A stretch of 6,809 bases of DNA. Source: a bacterium. Lineage in GTDB: Bacteria; Chlamydiota; Chlamydiia; Chlamydiales; Rhabdochlamydiaceae. This document shows positions 5,377 to 6,809 of this stretch, in pieces. Numbering within the stretch: the first letter of the stretch is position 1; each line of letters opens with the position of its first letter. Location of the stretch: NCBI GenBank assembly GCA_021802305.1, contig JAKAAD010000053.1:1-6809 (forward strand), written 5' to 3'. The translations under genes were made by a program, and so were the position numbers. The notes under the pieces are model-generated. The model was not told the origin of the DNA. It searched no databases and saw only the letters and a program-made list of their open reading frames with translations.

Positions 5377-6599
5377 CCAAAAAGGAAAAAGAGCCAACGA
5401 TTTGTTCTTTTTGTGGAAGGTCTGAAGAGGCTGTTGAAAAACTCATCTCCGGTCCGCATGCCTACATTTGCGATAAGTGTGTTCGTTTGTGCATGGAAAT
5501 TGTCGAAAAAAAGCCCGTGCACCATGAACTAAAACTGCTGAAACCCCGCGAGATTAAGCTTGCCCTAGACGAGTACGTCATTGGACAAGAAAATGCCAAG
5601 AAGACGATTTCCGTAGCTGTTTACAACCATTACAAGAGAATTCGCGCTCTACATAGAGAAGAGGGTGTGGAATACACAAAATCGAATGTTCTCTTGCTCG
5701 GTCCTACTGGATCCGGAAAAACGTTGATTGCACGTACACTTGCATCCGTGCTGGATGTTCCTTTTGCTATTGCGGATGCCACGACCTTGACGGAAGCGGG
5801 ATATGTGGGCGAGGATGTTGAGAACATCATTTTGCGCCTTGTGCAAGCAGCAGACTATGACATCGCGCGAGCAGAATTGGGGATTATCTACGTCGATGAA
5901 ATTGATAAAATTCGCAAAACTTCTGCAAATGTATCCATCACACGCGATGTATCGGGAGAAGGAGTACAACAGGCACTTCTCAAAATTGTCGAGGGTACCA
6001 TTGCAAATATTCCTCCAAAAGGAGGGCGCAAGCACCCAAGTCAAGAGTATATTCGCGTAAATACGCAAAACATTCTCTTTATTGTCGGAGGCGCGTTTGT
6101 CTATTTGGACAAAATTATTGCTGCCAGGCTTGGAAAAATGACCATTGGATTTGACATTGGGAGAGAAGCCAAACAACATGAGACGCAAGAGCTGAATTAC
6201 CTGCTTTCTAAAGTGGAACCGGAAGATTTGATTCAATTTGGCATGATTCCGGAATTCGTTGGCCGCTTTAATAGCATTGCCAATTGCAATGAACTCACGG
6301 TTGAAGATCTCGTCGAGATTTTAACGAAACCGAAAAATGCGATCGTCAAGCAATACGAACAGCTCTTTGCAGAAGAAAACATCGTTCTCAAGTTCACAGA
6401 GGAAGCACTGCGCGCCATGGCAGAACAAGCCAAGGAGACAGGGACAGGAGCGCGAGCCCTTCGCATGCTTGTAGAGCACGTTCTTCTCGACCTCATGTTT
6501 GAAGCCCCTTCGGATCCTTCCATTAAAGAAATCATCGTCGATCGCGAATGCATTGAAAAGCATCAGCCGCCCCAAGTCATTCGCGCACACACTGCCTAG
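5373..6599 (+). CDS. clpX: ClpX, ATP-dependent unfoldase of the ClpXP protease
   Basis: A 408-residue AAA+ unfoldase that recognises substrates, unfolds them and threads them into ClpP. The N-terminal zinc-binding domain has Cys11, Cys14, Cys33 and Cys36. The AAA+ core shows Walker A GPTGSGKT (110-117), the pore loop GYVGED (143-148), Walker B IIYVDEIDK (171-179), the RKH loop (219-221) and a sensor 1 region around FIVGGAF (236-242). The IGF tripeptide that docks on ClpP is at 258-260, the arginine-finger segment PEFVGRFN at 293-300, and sensor 2 GARALR at 359-364. All key residues are present and the length is normal. GRFN in place of the common GRLP matches chlamydial ClpX as I recall it. 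The ATG overlaps the clpP stop (ATGA), with a purine-rich ribosome site inside the clpP tail, so translation is coupled and the subunits are made together. Confidence 0.98.
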   Translation: MTKKEKEPTICSFCGRSEEAVEKLISGPHAYICDKCVRLCMEIVEKKPVHHELKLLKPREIKLALDEYVIGQENAKKTISVAVYNHYKRIRALHREEGVEYTKSNVLLLGPTGSGKTLIARTLASVLDVPFAIADATTLTEAGYVGEDVENIILRLVQAADYDIARAELGIIYVDEIDKIRKTSANVSITRDVSGEGVQQALLKIVEGTIANIPPKGGRKHPSQEYIRVNTQNILFIVGGAFVYLDKIIAARLGKMTIGFDIGREAKQHETQELNYLLSKVEPEDLIQFGMIPEFVGRFNSIANCNELTVEDLVEILTKPKNAIVKQYEQLFAEENIVLKFTEEALRAMAEQAKETGTGARALRMLVEHVLLDLMFEAPSDPSIKEIIVDRECIEKHQPPQVIRAHTA

Positions 6600-6724
6600 A
6601 GTCTGTTTGCAAATGCAAGTAGTCTCTTAGAGAAGAATGTGTTGAACGCAAAATGTTCGATAGTTTTCACCAAGCGTTCCGCATGCACTTCCTCTTTTAG
6701 ATACATGCCAGCATAAGTTGCCAT
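6596..6724 (-). pseudogene. Possible remnant of an AAA_14/DUF4143 ATPase
   Basis: A minus-strand frame of 42 codons runs from ATG at 6724-6722 to TAG at 6598-6596, touching the clpX stop. Its first part, TYAGMYLKEEVHAERLV, strongly recalls the conserved segment of AAA ATPases with a DUF4143 domain (typically a TY..YLKEEI.AE.LVR pattern followed by an F..FL motif). After about 25 residues the similarity stops, and there is no Walker A or B region. A stop in the same frame lies upstream at 6748-6746. This suggests a decayed fragment rather than a working gene. The family match is from memory, and the frame overlaps the terminator hairpin, so it may also be chance. Confidence 0.35.
6600..6704. 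other. Untranslated stretch between clpX and its terminator
   Basis: I see no + strand gene, RNA gene or promoter here. The only coding-like signal is the minus-strand remnant described separately. From 6761 to the end of the window (49 nt) I also see nothing I can name. Confidence 0.5.
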
Positions 6725-6760
6725 TTTTATGCCCAAAATGGCAACTTAGTGGCATTTTTT
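6705..6760 (+). terminator. Composite intrinsic terminator after clpX
   Basis: A perfect 14-bp stem (6714-6727 with 6735-6748) closes a 7-nt loop. Outside a small internal loop (6711-6713 against 6749), a further 6-bp stem forms (6705-6710 with 6750-6755). The outer arm runs directly into a T tract ending at 6760. It lies about 105 nt after the clpX stop, so the messenger has a fairly long 3' tail. Confidence 0.75.
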
Positions 6761-6809
6761 GAGGTAGGCAAAAAGGCTTATCATTCGTATGCAAATAAAT
6801 TTCTTGCCG

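Noticed and set aside
5649..6236. Minus-strand open frame of 195 codons
   Set aside because: It lies fully antisense to the conserved AAA+ core of clpX and has no recognisable motif.

Overview
The window looks like a piece of a chlamydial genome, most likely an environmental (Parachlamydiales-type) member rather than Chlamydia itself. Three things point there. The order tig-clpP-clpX, and the ClpP and ClpX proteins themselves, closely resemble the chlamydial ClpP2/ClpX pair as I remember it (for example GERAMDIYSRLLKDRI in ClpP and PEFVGRFN in ClpX). The left half carries a CopB/CopD-type type III secretion translocator pair preceded by small Asn/Gln/Ala-rich proteins, as in the chlamydial lcrH-CT577-copB-copD cluster. 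The tRNA genes encode no CCA end. These assignments rest on reading the sequence and on memory of the families; no database search was possible.

Layout, all genes on the + strand. Positions 28-2982 are a tight co-directional set: the 3' part of a small unknown gene, a 129-residue unknown gene, a CopB-like pore-forming translocator with several hydrophobic segments, and a CopD-like translocator. A strong intrinsic terminator at 3010-3042 closes it. Positions 3043-3127 hold a promoter with a perfect TATAAT box. Next come two tRNA-Gly genes (anticodons CCC and GCC) that differ at only two positions and are separated by a long hairpin. Trigger factor (tig) starts 19 nt after the second tRNA, followed by clpP and clpX, which overlap as ATGA. 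A composite hairpin with a T tract at 6705-6760 ends this set. The tail also shows a short minus-strand reading frame that resembles a fragment of an AAA_14/DUF4143 ATPase.

The left block would build the translocon that inserts into the host membrane for effector delivery. The right block is a proteostasis unit: ribosome-bound chaperone, protease barrel and unfoldase. It appears to be driven, at least partly, from the tRNA promoter.

The points most worth a second look are: a dnaX-type A_AAA_AAG heptamer at the end of clpP that would shift ribosomes exactly into the clpX frame; the tRNA-Gly pair that looks like a duplication with an anticodon change; the inter-tRNA hairpin; a 3-residue insertion in a conserved ClpP segment; and an exact 24-nt inverted copy of copB sequence at the left edge, which probably marks a chimeric contig end.
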